Positions 1 through 12,000 of a stretch of 64,000 bases of DNA are shown here, in pieces (positions within the stretch are counted from its first letter, which is position 1; each line of letters opens with the position of its first letter). The stretch spans positions 62,792,797 to 62,856,796 of the forward strand of contig NC_092357.1 of NCBI RefSeq assembly GCF_963676685.1, written 5' to 3'. The notes beneath the pieces are model-generated. The model was given only the letters and a program-made list of their open reading frames with translations, searched no databases and was not told the DNA's origin. The position numbers and the translations under genes are program-made. This DNA is from Mytilus edulis (taxonomy: Eukaryota > Mollusca > Bivalvia > Mytilida > Mytilidae).

Positions 1-308
1 TCATATGGAGCGTTCATATCACTTCGGTCAAAATAGGACAAATCATGCGAAGGATATAACAAGCAATTTTGTAAAATAAATTTGTCATAATATTTTACGG
101 TTGCGAAGGAGTTGCGCTCACAAGGAAAACAGTGTTTGGGGAGATAACTCCTACAAAGAAAAGTATTTGTTTACGCATGGTAAATTTCAAAAGCGCATAA
201 ACTGATCGATATCATTTACCAAATATCTAAGCGACATATTGCGAAACAAATGTTTATCGCAAGAACAAAATTAGGCGGAAGAAAAAAAAAATAATCAGAA
301 GAAAACAA

Positions 309-340
309 TAGGTCTTTCCACAGAAAAGTGGAAAGACCTA
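309..340. repeat. Perfect 13-bp hairpin
   Basis: TAGGTCTTTCCAC, a 6-base loop, then GTGGAAAGACCTA. Perfect stem. Probably the tip of a dispersed element; no gene association. Confidence 0.7.
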
Positions 341-1584
341 GTAATTTAATTAATGAAAAGTTGTTATCCGTTTGAGCATTAAACTAACTCCAAAAAAAAA
401 TTCCTTTAAAAAAAAAACCAAACTGAAATCAGATTTCAATAGTTCGCATTAGTTATTTTAAGAGCCGTTTTTATATACTTCTTCATCCAGAAATGAATTA
501 TTTTGTTTATAATGTACTAATATAACATCATTTGGTGACAATGCTTATTTTGGGACAAGATTATGTCTATGAGCTGGTAGACAATACATGTTCAGCCAAT
601 CAGGCATTGCACACGTTCATGTTTTTCTTCATCTGGTAATGACGTCTCTACACTATATCGATGTTGTTTGTTAGGGATGAATACCTTTCAACGTTCTTTC
701 AGCTTTTTTTAAAATGTTTTTCTGATTTGTATCAGTCTGGTGAGTTAAAACCTGTTCAAATGATTGTCATAATTTGTTCTCATGTTGAATTGTAACACCA
801 CTGTCCTGTATAATGCACTAATATATTGGAAATTCGTCGACAATTCTTATTGTGAGAGAAAGGTATTCAAAGGGAGCAGTTGTGGCACTGACAATTATAA
901 CAAGATACCAGTTATCAAAAATAAATGATAACAAGTTACTGATGTATGTTAGCAAAGATTAAACAGAGATAAACCAGAAGTCTATTAATAATAAAATATG
1001 TCTGAAAATGCTAGAACTGACTTGTATTTGTTTTCTTACATACAGTATCTGTCAAATATTTTAATAAAGTTTAGAACAATATATATTTATTCATATACAT
1101 CCGTGTTATATAAATATTTATTGATGAAATTAATTCAAGAAACGCGTTTCAGATGCATTGAATTTATGAGGTGTTGTTTTAATTTGTTAAACAGATTACC
1201 AATTTAGTAATTTGTGTTGACATAAATGGTTTTCCTCGAATAGGACAATTGAAAGAGAAATTTGCAAGGCACTGTCTGAACACCGGATAATAAATTCAAA
1301 TAATATTCATAATCCGATCAGCCGGTAATTTGTATTAAATGTCAAACCTGTTTCTCTCAGTCTTCAGATTCCAACACTAAAATATATCTTTATAGGAATG
1401 ACAGTAATATTTTTTTTGTATGTCTATGAAGAAATATCATCTGAATTATGGTCACATGAGAAAATTATTTCTATGCTTACTAGAACAAAACTTGAAAAAT
1501 ATTATCTAAAATTCACATTATCAGAGTTCCATATAGGTGTTCTAATAAATAACCAAGAGCCTGAAGATATTTCAAACAGATTAT

Positions 1585-2010
1585 TACACAACTACTTTTG
1601 CATAGGTAGTATTTCAATACCAAACATCTGTAGTACTGGAAATCTACTTTTAATATTTAGTAATATTTTATTACTTTAAAATTATTGTAATATTTAGGTA
1701 CCTTTATTTTGCAGTACTTGATTTGTACTTGAAATTTAAGTAGAACAGATTTTCAGGCACATCGTTACATGTTTAGCATTTTGAAAGTTTGTCTATTTAA
1801 AATCTCTTATAGTTATAATGTTCAATCATTATATACATTGATCAATGTTTGCACTTGTTCTAGACATCTTTTAAAGTACTGTAAAAAAGAGGTACCTAAA
1901 TATCACAATACTTTTAAAGTAAAGAAAAAGTACTTATTATTTAAAGAAAATTTCCAGCTCTACAGATTTCAAGGACAGAGATAGTAGCTATGCAAAAGTA
2001 GTAGTGTCTA
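1585..2010. mobile_element. Foldback element, copy A
   Basis: The left end ACACAACTACTTTTGCATAG is matched by the inverted right end CTATGCAAAAGTAGTAGTGT. The interior has inverted GGTACCTxxAT blocks. Short open frames here are not genes. Confidence 0.65.
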
Positions 2011-2518
2011 TACCTATGTTTTAAAAGCCTGATGATAACACAAAAAAAACAAGTACGTCAAAATTCTGCACGTCTGTGTATCTATAAGTAGAATGTAAGA
2101 GTGGAAACATCACCTTTTTAAAAGTAAAGCCGGATTGCTGTTTGACGTAATCCAATTTAGAACAAAATGCATTTAATTGCAATACTAATGAAGAGCCTAT
2201 ATCAGTACTGAACGAATAACAATGAGACGAAGAACAACGATCAAGAGTTGTTGACGCTATTCTAAACTATGTTGAAGTCCTTCCCTTAATCACAGTCTGA
2301 TTAAAAATTAATCTAGACTCTCTTTGCCTATTGCTATTTCTAACATTACGTCCTCCAAACGCTTTGAGTACACACCCCTTGAAAATATGAATATATTGTT
2401 AGGGCTGTTCCAATCGTACTCAATCGTCAAATATTTTTTATGGGAAAATACACGCTTGTAAAACCAAAAATTGTCACAACAATGAGATGTAAACAGACGA
2501 TGCTAAAATGTGTTATAT

Positions 2519-2935
2519 GATATAAAACAGAAGATGTGGTATGATTGCCAATGAGACAACTATCTACAAACGATCAAAATTACACAGACATTAACAACTA
2601 TAGGTCACCGTAGGGCCTTCAACAATGATCAAAGCCCATACCGCATAGTCAGCCATAAAAGGCCCCGATAAGACAAAGTAAAACAATTCAAACGAGAAAA
2701 GTAACGGCCTTATTTATATAAAAAAATTAACGAAAAACAAATATGTAACACATAAACAAACAACAACAACTGAATTACAGGCTCCCGACTTGGGACAGGC
2801 ACATACATAAATAATGTGGCGGGGTTAAACATGTTAGCGGGATTCCAACCCTCCCCTAACCTGGGACAGTGGTATACAGTACAACATAAGAACGAACTAT
2901 AAAAATCAGTTGAATAAGCCATTTTTGTATAAATA
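2519..2935 (-). repeat. Dispersed repeat family A (minus copy)
   Basis: From ATGTGGTATGATTGCCAATG to the segment with GGCTCCCGACTTGGGACAGG and CCTCCCCTAACCTGGGACAG. The same family appears in the opposite orientation at 12480-12825 and 50490-50825, and as fragments elsewhere. It creates a spurious open frame. Confidence 0.75.
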
Positions 2936-3144
2936 TAAGACATTTAAGTAAAATTATTATTTACTTTCATCCAAACCTTTCTAAACACGTTATTTCAAAT
3001 AATTTAAGCATGTCACTTATTCAGTTTGCTTCGTTCTTTTTAGTCAATTTAATGTACGTTAATTTATTGGAACGACAAATAATGACTTCAACTAGAGCGC
3101 TTCGATCAAAAAGAATTGCCGTATTTGTCCTATTAGAATCAAAA

Positions 3145-3295
3145 TAATTCATGAGGGCTTGACTATATCGTGATTTTACAACGGGTTGTTCCTTTCTGTC
3201 GATATTTTACCCTCGCTATCGCTCAGGGGTAAAACAGTTTGCATAAAGAGCCAACCCGTGGTAAAATCACGATATATTCAAGCACCCATTAATTA
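3145..3295. mobile_element. Small foldback element
   Basis: GGGCTTGACTATATCGTGAT at the left pairs with ATCACGATATATTCAAGCAC at the right; the centre has TACCCTCGCTATCGCTCAGG. The hairpin spans about 150 bases. Confidence 0.6.
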
Positions 3296-3570
3296 GTTTT
3301 TAAATAACAAATACCAACATTAAAATACTACAAACATGTTTCACTCATTTGTGTAGAGATTCAATCCTTTGTTTTTCATTTATAACTTTTACAATTTATA
3401 CAAAAACAATCCTTTGAATTAAACAAACATTTTATAACACCAACTGTTCATGACTAGAATATACATTTTTACTATGTAGCATCACTCTATCTACAGAGTA
3501 TTCTATAATAATTTGTTGAGGCACCAGGGTGCCTAGCGGTTATCTATTCACAATGGCTTTCTGCTGACCT

Positions 3571-3882
3571 GTGTTGAAAAAGTGTCATAAAACTCATAAA
3601 AACACGGTAACACCAACACCTACCATGAAGAGTGACCGGGGAAAACACTCGTTTACCAATGCTCCATTTATTAGTGCCTCAACTGTTGGTGTAGGCCACC
3701 CTCTACAAGATGAGGTGGAGGAGGTCCAAGAGATACCCATCTGTAGACCCCACCATTACTACCAACCTGCAAATTGTAGAACTTGTCAGGCCCAGGGCAA
3801 GGGACGATTTAGAATAATACCCCAATCACTACCAGTCTCCCGAGACCGCCACATGAGAGCCAATGTCAGCTACCAAATCTGA
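3571..3882 (+). other. Unassigned open frame of 103 codons
   Basis: A GC-richer island in AT-rich flanks with an open frame from ATG to TGA. The predicted product is basic with a small Cys/His cluster (ICRPHHYYQ then CRTCQ, C-x3-HH ... C-x2-C), reminiscent of a zinc-binding knuckle but too short to assign. No splice-compatible link to gene 1 on the other strand. It may be a fragment of a retroelement or retrocopy. Confidence 0.25.
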
Positions 3883-3983
3883 CCTGGGTTCTCACCTCCA
3901 CATTTTTTTTTAATTCTTGAAGCATTTCAAACGTTGATTTTGTTGTGCGTAGAAAAAACTCAACACCTCCTTGTATATTATTA

Positions 3984-4244
3984 TTAAAGAAAACCTGATT
4001 TCAAGTATGTAAAAAAATGTTTTACAACCGTTCTGTATAAAGACACTTCACTTGTCCTAATGTTCCCATGTAATATGACCGACTCATTTCCTGATAATAT
4101 TTCAGCAGTTTCCTCCGTTTTATTCTGCCACCAAGTGTCCCACATCTGTTTTCTTGATAATTCTTTTCCGGCCAGCTCCGTCCTCCTTTTGAGGGATATT
4201 TTCGTTCTGAACTCCCTGTCTTCCTGTCCTACTAATCGTTCTTC
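3984..4244 (-). other. Unassigned open frame, 86 codons, no start at its upstream end
   Basis: The minus strand is open between stops, with a charged, Trp-containing composition (LSRKQMWDTWWQNKTEETAE). Just upstream, another frame reads KECKMIVIKGNGKNEK and then stops, so a single frame change would extend it. It looks like a decayed coding fragment; no family recognised. Confidence 0.25.
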
Positions 4245-4679
4245 TCATTTTTTCCATTGCCCTTGATGACGATCATCTTGCATTCCTTTTGTTTGACAAC
4301 CTTTTCTTTATAAATAGTAAAACTAATTTGTGTAGCACCTGTTTTGTTGTCGACCTCAGATTAAGAAGTGGTCGATACGGGAATTCCAAAATTTTGATTC
4401 AAGCTGAGAACGCTATTTATTACCATGCCAAATATGACAATGAGATACATGCTGCAACACCCACGCACCCACACAAGTACTTAATTGATTTATAACAGAT
4501 TATTAAAATATGAAATATATAGAATAACATTTGATTAAACTTAAGATCTCTCTTATTTACTGTGTTTATGTGGTTATATAGATATGTAAGCATATGAGGA
4601 TGACAATTATTAAAGAAACAACAGATTAATATTTAAACTTGACTGGCTGTTTAACATGCTCAAAAGGAGACAAACAAAA

Positions 4680-4880
4680 CAAGTGCTATTTTGGAAAAGA
4701 GGGACGAAAGATACCAAAGGGAAAGTCAAACTAATAGATTGACAAGAAACTGACAACGCCATGGCTAAAAAGTCAAACAGAAACATAGTACAGAAGACAC
4801 AACATTGAAGACTTAGCAACACGAACCTCAACAAAAAACTGGGGGTGATCGCATGTGCTCCGGTAGGGTAAACAGACCCA
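4680..4880 (-). repeat. Dispersed repeat family F (inverted copy)
   Basis: CAACGCCATGGCTAAAAAGT and GATCGCATGTGCTCCGGTAG match in inverse the copy at 52278-52545. It produces a spurious 139-codon open frame. Confidence 0.65.
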
Positions 4881-5994
4881 ATTTGAATTGAAAAATAGAG
4901 ATGCCTCCAGAATAAAGTCAAATCTAAAACTGAAAATGATATGAAGTCCTTACCGAAAGCAATGGTTAGTGAATGAATAATAATATTCACATGTAGATCA
5001 GTTTTACATTCAGTTGTTAAAGTTGTCAAGATTATTCTAGACGTGAAAAAAATGAATGTAATTTTTACGTGAAATTTGTGAATATTCGCAGGACTTTAAT
5101 TACACATGAAAGTAATGTGAGTGAAATTTGCTTTTGTTGATGACAAAGGCATCGGAGTCGATTTCCATGGAGTATGCGTCTACACTTTGCTCTGTTGACC
5201 CTCGTGTACTACTTGGTATATTTATTAACACAAAGACACTATTGAACAATTGTTTACTTGAATATACATTAGAGTCAAAATTTGGAGACTAGCATAAAGG
5301 TTTATAGGGGTTAGGAAAATTTTTCAGACGTCACCTTTAAGTAGAAAAATGTAAGTGTATCAAAAATACTACTAGAGTAAAAAAGAAGAATTCGTGTCGG
5401 TCTAAAGACTTACAACACTTGGACATTGTGTATAACACATGCAATAAAAAGACTTGACACGCATTTTAGTTTGAAGTTGAGCAAAAAAATCAATCGAATT
5501 GAGAAATATATATAAATCCTAAGAGTGCGTATAATTTTCTGTTTTGAGCAGAGGTTTAAAAATAACTTTGTGTAATAAGACGAATACAGTAGAACACTTT
5601 TTAATGAACACAAAACAATAATATTATGTAAAGTTACTATCTCCTTTTTGACCCATTCCCGTCCATTGATTGAAGAACAATATTATGATGCAATGTTTAT
5701 TAACTCACAACGAAATATATAGATCGACAGATAAATAAAAGCATAACTACATAAGTATGCACTATTTTCAAAACTAATGATTTGAAGTCGTTTGGCAAGT
5801 TACAAGCATATGACAAATTATATAATATCTATTGATTGTATGCAAACTCTAAAACGTAAGACTGTTATGAAATATTAAATATAGGTTATGAGGAATACAA
5901 ACATGTGTATCCATTGATAAACTCTGCGGTATGTACTTCAATTTGAAGACCAGTTCGCCAAACAAGTAGAATCAATTGTTTTTGATGGTACATG

Positions 5995-6020
5995 CTAGTG
6001 TTCTGTTTCAGTCTGTGAAT
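5995..6020 (-). CDS. Gene 1 exon 13 (tentative): last coding exon
   Basis: In phase 1, after a strong acceptor (pyrimidine tract ending TATTTCAG), the frame reads DSQTETEH and then TAG. An AATAAA on the minus strand lies about 300 bases downstream (near 5700), giving a plausible 3' UTR. In phase 0 the same acceptor would open a frame of more than 40 codons, so another tail structure is possible. Confidence 0.33.
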
Positions 6021-9000
6021 CTGAAATAGTTAAAATCATTGTAATTAAACTAGAAATGCTACTCGTATCTTCAAGTGGAAAACATATTTAGTTTTTTTCT
6101 GCAAACTATCATTTTCGTTGTTTGATCTAATCTTAACCAACAGGACTACACAAGGTAAATTAATAAACTGTAGCTCACTTAAAGTCAAAACGAAATCGGA
6201 CCACAACAACCGATACTGTAATTGCAAGTAAAGTACATCATCGTATTACACTATCATGGAAAATAACAAGTTTTATTGCCTTAGTCATAAGACAGTTAAA
6301 TACAAGATGTAGTACTAACATTAGTTTACATTGTCATTAAGGGGCCTTTTATAGCTGAATATGCGATATGGACTGTGCTCATTATGGAAGGCCGTAAGGT
6401 TACCTATATATGTTAATTTCTGTGTCATATTGGTCTCTTGTGTAGAGTTGTCTCATTGGCAATCATACCACATCTTCTTTTTAGCTCACCTGGCCCGAAG
6501 GACCAAGTGAGATTTTCCCATCACTTTGAGTCCGTCATCCGTCGTCCTTCGTCCGTCGTCGTCCGTCGTCGTGCGCCGTCTTTAACTTTTACAAAAATCA
6601 TCTCCTCTTAAACTACTGAGCCAAATTAAACCAAACTTGACCACAATCATCATTGGAGTATCTAGTTTAAAAAATGTCGTGTCCAATGACCCGGTAAATC
6701 ATCCAAGACCCGGCCAACCATCCAAGATGGCCGCCTCGGCTAAAAATAGAACATAGGGGTAAAATGCAGTTTTTGGCTTATAACTCAAAAACGAAAGCAT
6801 TTTGAGCAAATCTGACATGGAATGAAATTGTTTATCAGGTCAAGATCTATGTACCCTGAAGTTTTCAGATAAATCTGACAACCCGTTGTTTGGTTGCTGC
6901 CCCTGAATTGGTAATTTTAAGGAAATTTTGCTGTTTTTGGTTATTATCTTTAATATTATTATAGATAGAGATAAACTGTAAACAGCAATAATGTTTAACT
7001 AATTAAGATCTACAAATAAGTCAACATGACCGAAATGGTCAGTTGCCCCCTTTAGGAGTTATTGGCCTTTATAGTCAAGTTTTAACCATTTTTTCGTAAA
7101 TCTTAGTAATCTTTTACGAAAATCTTCTGCCCTGAAACTACTGGGCCAAGTTAATTATAGATAGAGATAATTGTAAGGAGCTAGAATGTTCAGTAAATTA
7201 AGATGTACAAACACATCACCATCACCAAAACACAATTTTGTCATGAATCCATCTGCGTCCTTTGTTTAATATTCACATAGACCAAGGTGAGCGACACATG
7301 CTTTTTAAAGCCTCTAGTTTAAAATCTTTTAAGTTGTTTTATATACTATTTTATATATATATTAATAAAAAACAACCATTCACTGCATTATTAACTAATC
7401 TCAACTGACACCATAAATCTATACTAGGGTTAATCTAATTGTGCAACTAGTCTAGTTACCATACTTCCGTAATATTCATAAAATTTTAAATAATATTGAA
7501 CATACTACATGTATTAGTCACATTTCATCAGTTAGATGATTTGATCAGCAAGTTTTATTTATATTCTAAAGTTGATATATATGATTATGTAAGTGTTAAT
7601 TAATATAGTATTGAAGTTATATTATGATTGATTATAGTAAAATTTTAATTTCAATACTATATTCAATACATTTTTAATTTCATTTTTATTAAAGATATGT
7701 CCCTAATTGAAAAAAATCAGTTGATAGATACAAAGAAAAGATAATATTAAAAAAAGATGTTGTATGATTGCCAATGAGACAACTATCCACAAAATACAGA
7801 AGACTGAACAAGTAAAAATCAGTACAATCTAGTACAGATCTGGTTTGTAGTGTATTACCTGCAGAATGTCGTAATGTAATCGGCAAGTTATTGGAACTGA
7901 AATTATAAAACAATACTGTTTAATACTAACAGAATACCGAGGTTGAATTAAGACCGAATCGGAAAAACAAACCAGACTTATTCCGCCACTTTTCCATTGT
8001 TAAATTTTTCATTTCGTTTTTTTTTCTTAATTTCTCCTATTTTAGAATAGATTTTGCTTTCTTTTGTTTATCTGCCAGCTAATTTGCAAGACAATATTGA
8101 GAAGCATTTATATGACACTACATCCACATAGTATAAGTTCATTATGAATATAACGTTAAGGAATGAAAACGAATCAACAAAAAGGAACAAAATCTCCCTT
8201 GCTCACAAGTAAAATTGAAACATGGGAATTGGAAATATGTCAAGGAAACAACAATCCGACCAAAGAGTAGTCCTGTGGAGTCTTGAATGCATCAATAAAT
8301 TACTGCACCCAAAGACGTGCTTCATCTGGCCCTAAACAAAAATGTATACTAGTTCAATGATAATGGACGTCATACTCAACTCCAAAATGTATAAAAAAGA
8401 CTAACAAAGGCCAGATGCTCCTGACTTGGGTGAGGTGCAAACATGCATGGACGTTAATTTTTTTTTAGATCTCACTCTATAACTACTAGCAGTTACTGAC
8501 ATACAAGTTTAAAACCTCAAGAAACAAATTGAAAGATTATGTCTTTATCATATGAATATCAAACACAATCCCTACCGTTAGGTGTTTAGTATTAGTCTAT
8601 CATAAACATATGAGTAGAACCTAACCGCTATAATAACAACAATCAATTTCAGAAGAAATGTGTTTATATCCGATGCAAAGATGCCGTAAGCCGTTAATAG
8701 TTTTCGATTGATCGTTTGTGTCATTTGTTTGTTTATAGTTTTGTTGAAGTTAAACCACTCTGCAGACTAAAGCTATTTTAAAGTTCCTAATATTAGATAC
8801 ATTTATACATGTATATTGTTTATCGACAGTTTCTTGGCGGAAAGTGTAGCTAACACGACATATGCATAGTTAGACAGGGCTGTATCGTCACGTTAAAGTT
8901 TCTATTCATTGTTGAAAATGACATAAAGTTGCACACATCCGCGTCATTTAAAATGTAAATTTGTTAGATATCCGTCAATCATACCACACATCGATATTAT

Positions 9001-12000
9001 GCGTGTACAGTTTTTTTTTACAGGTAAAGTTTGCAGGTTCATATATAAGTCGTGTTTATATTTATAACACTTGTAAAGTACATACCTTTCGTTTTGGTCA
9101 GGTCTAATGTTGTTTGCTGTCACCATCTCGTTTTTACCTATCAAACATTACATACGTTGAAAGTAAAATTATATCAACAAAAAAGCTACTTTTCTTCGTT
9201 GTTCAAAATACAGGTGTTTTAATTTAATCGAACATAAATGTACGTATATTGAAAAGGCTGCAGCAGAAACGCACTTAACTATTTTGCGCTGAATTCATTT
9301 ACGAAAAGATAAAAATTTATCGTTGTTCAAAATCATTTTGCATTATTTAAACAATACTCATTTTTCATTTTCGAAATATTCGGAAATCATATGTCATACC
9401 CCATCCATGATTTTTAAAGCTTTATTATTGAAACCTTCTTCAGACGTTTTCAGTCTTCTAAAGATTCACAATCTATTTGTCTTGCATCATTTTTTAGAAT
9501 AAAACTAAATAAGAAAATACAATTCCCTGAAGATATTTTATTTTGGCTTAACTTTGTAATAAGAATACACAAATAAAGGCAACAGTAGTATACCGTTGTT
9601 CAAATCTCATTAATCCATGGACAAAAAAACAAAATCGGGGTAACAAACTAAAACCGAGGGAAACTCATTAAATATAAGAGGAGAACAACGACACAACACT
9701 AAAATGTAACACATACAGAAACGGACCAAGCATCAGACAAAATACAACGAGAATAACAAATATAACATCAAAACCATTTACATAAGTTTTAGATAGACCA
9801 GTATCGTGACACGTCTTATCGCAATGTGAATTTACACTCAAAAATGAAAGAAAACAAACGACGTAACGTTAAAATGAAACACACACAGAAAAGAACAATA
9901 ATATAACAATGGCCATATTCCTGACTTGGTACAGGACATTTTTAAAGGAAAAAAATTTGGGTTGAAACTGGTTTTGTGGCATGCCACACCTCGCAAAAGC
10001 GTTGAATTCTGTACACTGTTTTAAATATTTTTTTTACGACTCAATACCCATGATTTCGTGATGCTATTTGTTTTGGATTGTAAAAAAAGTATTTTCTCAT
10101 ACCCCTGTTACACTGATACTATATTCCATGTTTGATGTATTCCGATTTGCCGTTATATAAATGATGTTTTACATACCTGATCTTTGTCTGTATTTCCAAA
10201 TTGCGAAGACAAACGTTCCAAATACGGCTATTGTACCAATACTACTAATTATTCCTATTACAATTGTGTTAGCTTTGAAAATATAAATTAGGAATGTTTA
10301 CCTATAACTGCAAAATGATGTCTCTTTATCTTAATAACAGCAAAATGAATTTTTTTTTAGTTAAAGTCTTTATGTTTTAAGTGAGTGCATAGTCAATTTA
10401 TTGAACTCATAGAAATCTACCAACCTTATTTAATGAATATGATTTTATATTGAAAATAGAATTGTTTAAAAAATAAGTTAATGACCTCGTTCGTATCCAC
10501 TTCATACCAAAGAGACATAAAGGTGAGGGAGTAGGTCCCTCAAATTTGCAAATGTGTTATGTGTTATTTGTAAATATGTTATGTTTCTCTATAACAACTC
10601 TTACTCCCCGGTATTGATTTATACTCCTCAACACCAAGAAGAAGAAAAAACATATATACGTACAGACAAACTAAATCAAACAAGGAAATTTGTTTTGCCT
10701 CCTTCATCTTCCTTTTTTGAGAGTTTAAAAATCAGCAATAAAAAAGGATCTTTTGACAACTGCAACTTCATATGAAATAAGATTAGAAAGAGACAAGCAT
10801 AATGCAACATTTATACATATTGACAAAAGCAAAAAAGTTAAGAACCCTTCCTGAGTTTTATCAGCAATTCATTAAAACTTGGTTTAATGTAAAGGGAGGA
10901 CAAGCAATTATCCCATTAACTTTCCTTAAAATAATGGGACAATCTGAACATACAAACAAAAGGAAAATACTTATTGTTTAATAAATAAATAGAATTTAAT
11001 ATTCGATATGTAAATGACATACTTGATGAATGAGGTATATATCAGAAAATAAAATAGTCCTTTAACTAAAAGATATTCGCGATACGCTATTCTTTATAAA
11101 GAATTATCCCATTAACTTTCCTTAAAATAATGGGACAATCAGAACATACAAACACAAGGATAATACTTATTGTTTAATAAATAAATAGAATTTAATATTC
11201 CATATGTAAATGACATACTTGATGATATCATTAATTATCTAGATAACAACACATTGAAAGTGTTTAAACAGAATATTCCTCCACACCATCATTCCTTCCA
11301 AAGAATTATTAGTTCAATTGAAAGAGTATAAAATGGCTCATGTAATTGCATGCCCTTATAATACTGAATACTGGCAAGAAATATATAACACACCACTTTT
11401 TCTTATAAAAAGAGACACATTCTAAGTCTATAAAATATATCAGATATAAACCTTTTGATATAAACACCCTTATAACAGTTTTTTGTTATCCATATATAAG
11501 GCACATTTTATTTTAAATATAAAAGGAAGATAAAAAATCTTTAAAATGTTAAAAATAAATATATACATTATCAAATCAAGTACGATAAGAAATGTTGAAA
11601 CCGGAATAATGTTATCAAAGACAAATATGATTATTGAATTGTAACTTATAAGGGTGTATGTAGGTAATGCGTATGTTTGCGTATGTCTATGCTTAATGAA
11701 AATTATATAATGATAATTGTTTGATATTATATCGTTTTAATTTGTTCATCCACTAATTTTGAATATTAAATTTTGTAACGTTTTAATTCCGGGCTCATCA
11801 CAGCAATGCAATATTTGTATCGTCCGAAGCGTTGAACACGTGACACAATTTTATTTTTCATTTTCAATTCCTATACCTATAATGTGTTGATGGGTTTTTT
11901 TACGTTGAGACTGATTAAGTGTAATAATAATTCGACTCAAGCAAATATCTTGAAGGGGAAACCTTCCATATACTTCAAAATAGACGATAAAAAAAAATGT

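Larger units (their letters stand above)
1..5990. other. Left flank without a supported gene
   Basis: AT-rich, repeat-dominated DNA: a hairpin, two foldback elements, copies of families A and F, and two unexplained open frames listed separately. If the tentative last exon of gene 1 is right, its 3' UTR occupies about 5700-5994. Confidence 0.6.

Noticed and set aside
2710-2943. 77-codon minus-strand open frame
   Set aside because: Falls inside dispersed repeat family A.
4610-5029. 139-codon minus-strand open frame
   Set aside because: It lies in an inverted copy of repeat family F, whose other copies at 33826, 42497 and 52278 show the same sequence broken by stops.
6045-6227. 60-codon minus frame as a longer gene 1 tail
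   Set aside because: No acceptor in the required phase; the nearest strong acceptor (TTTCAG before 6020) lies past its stop.
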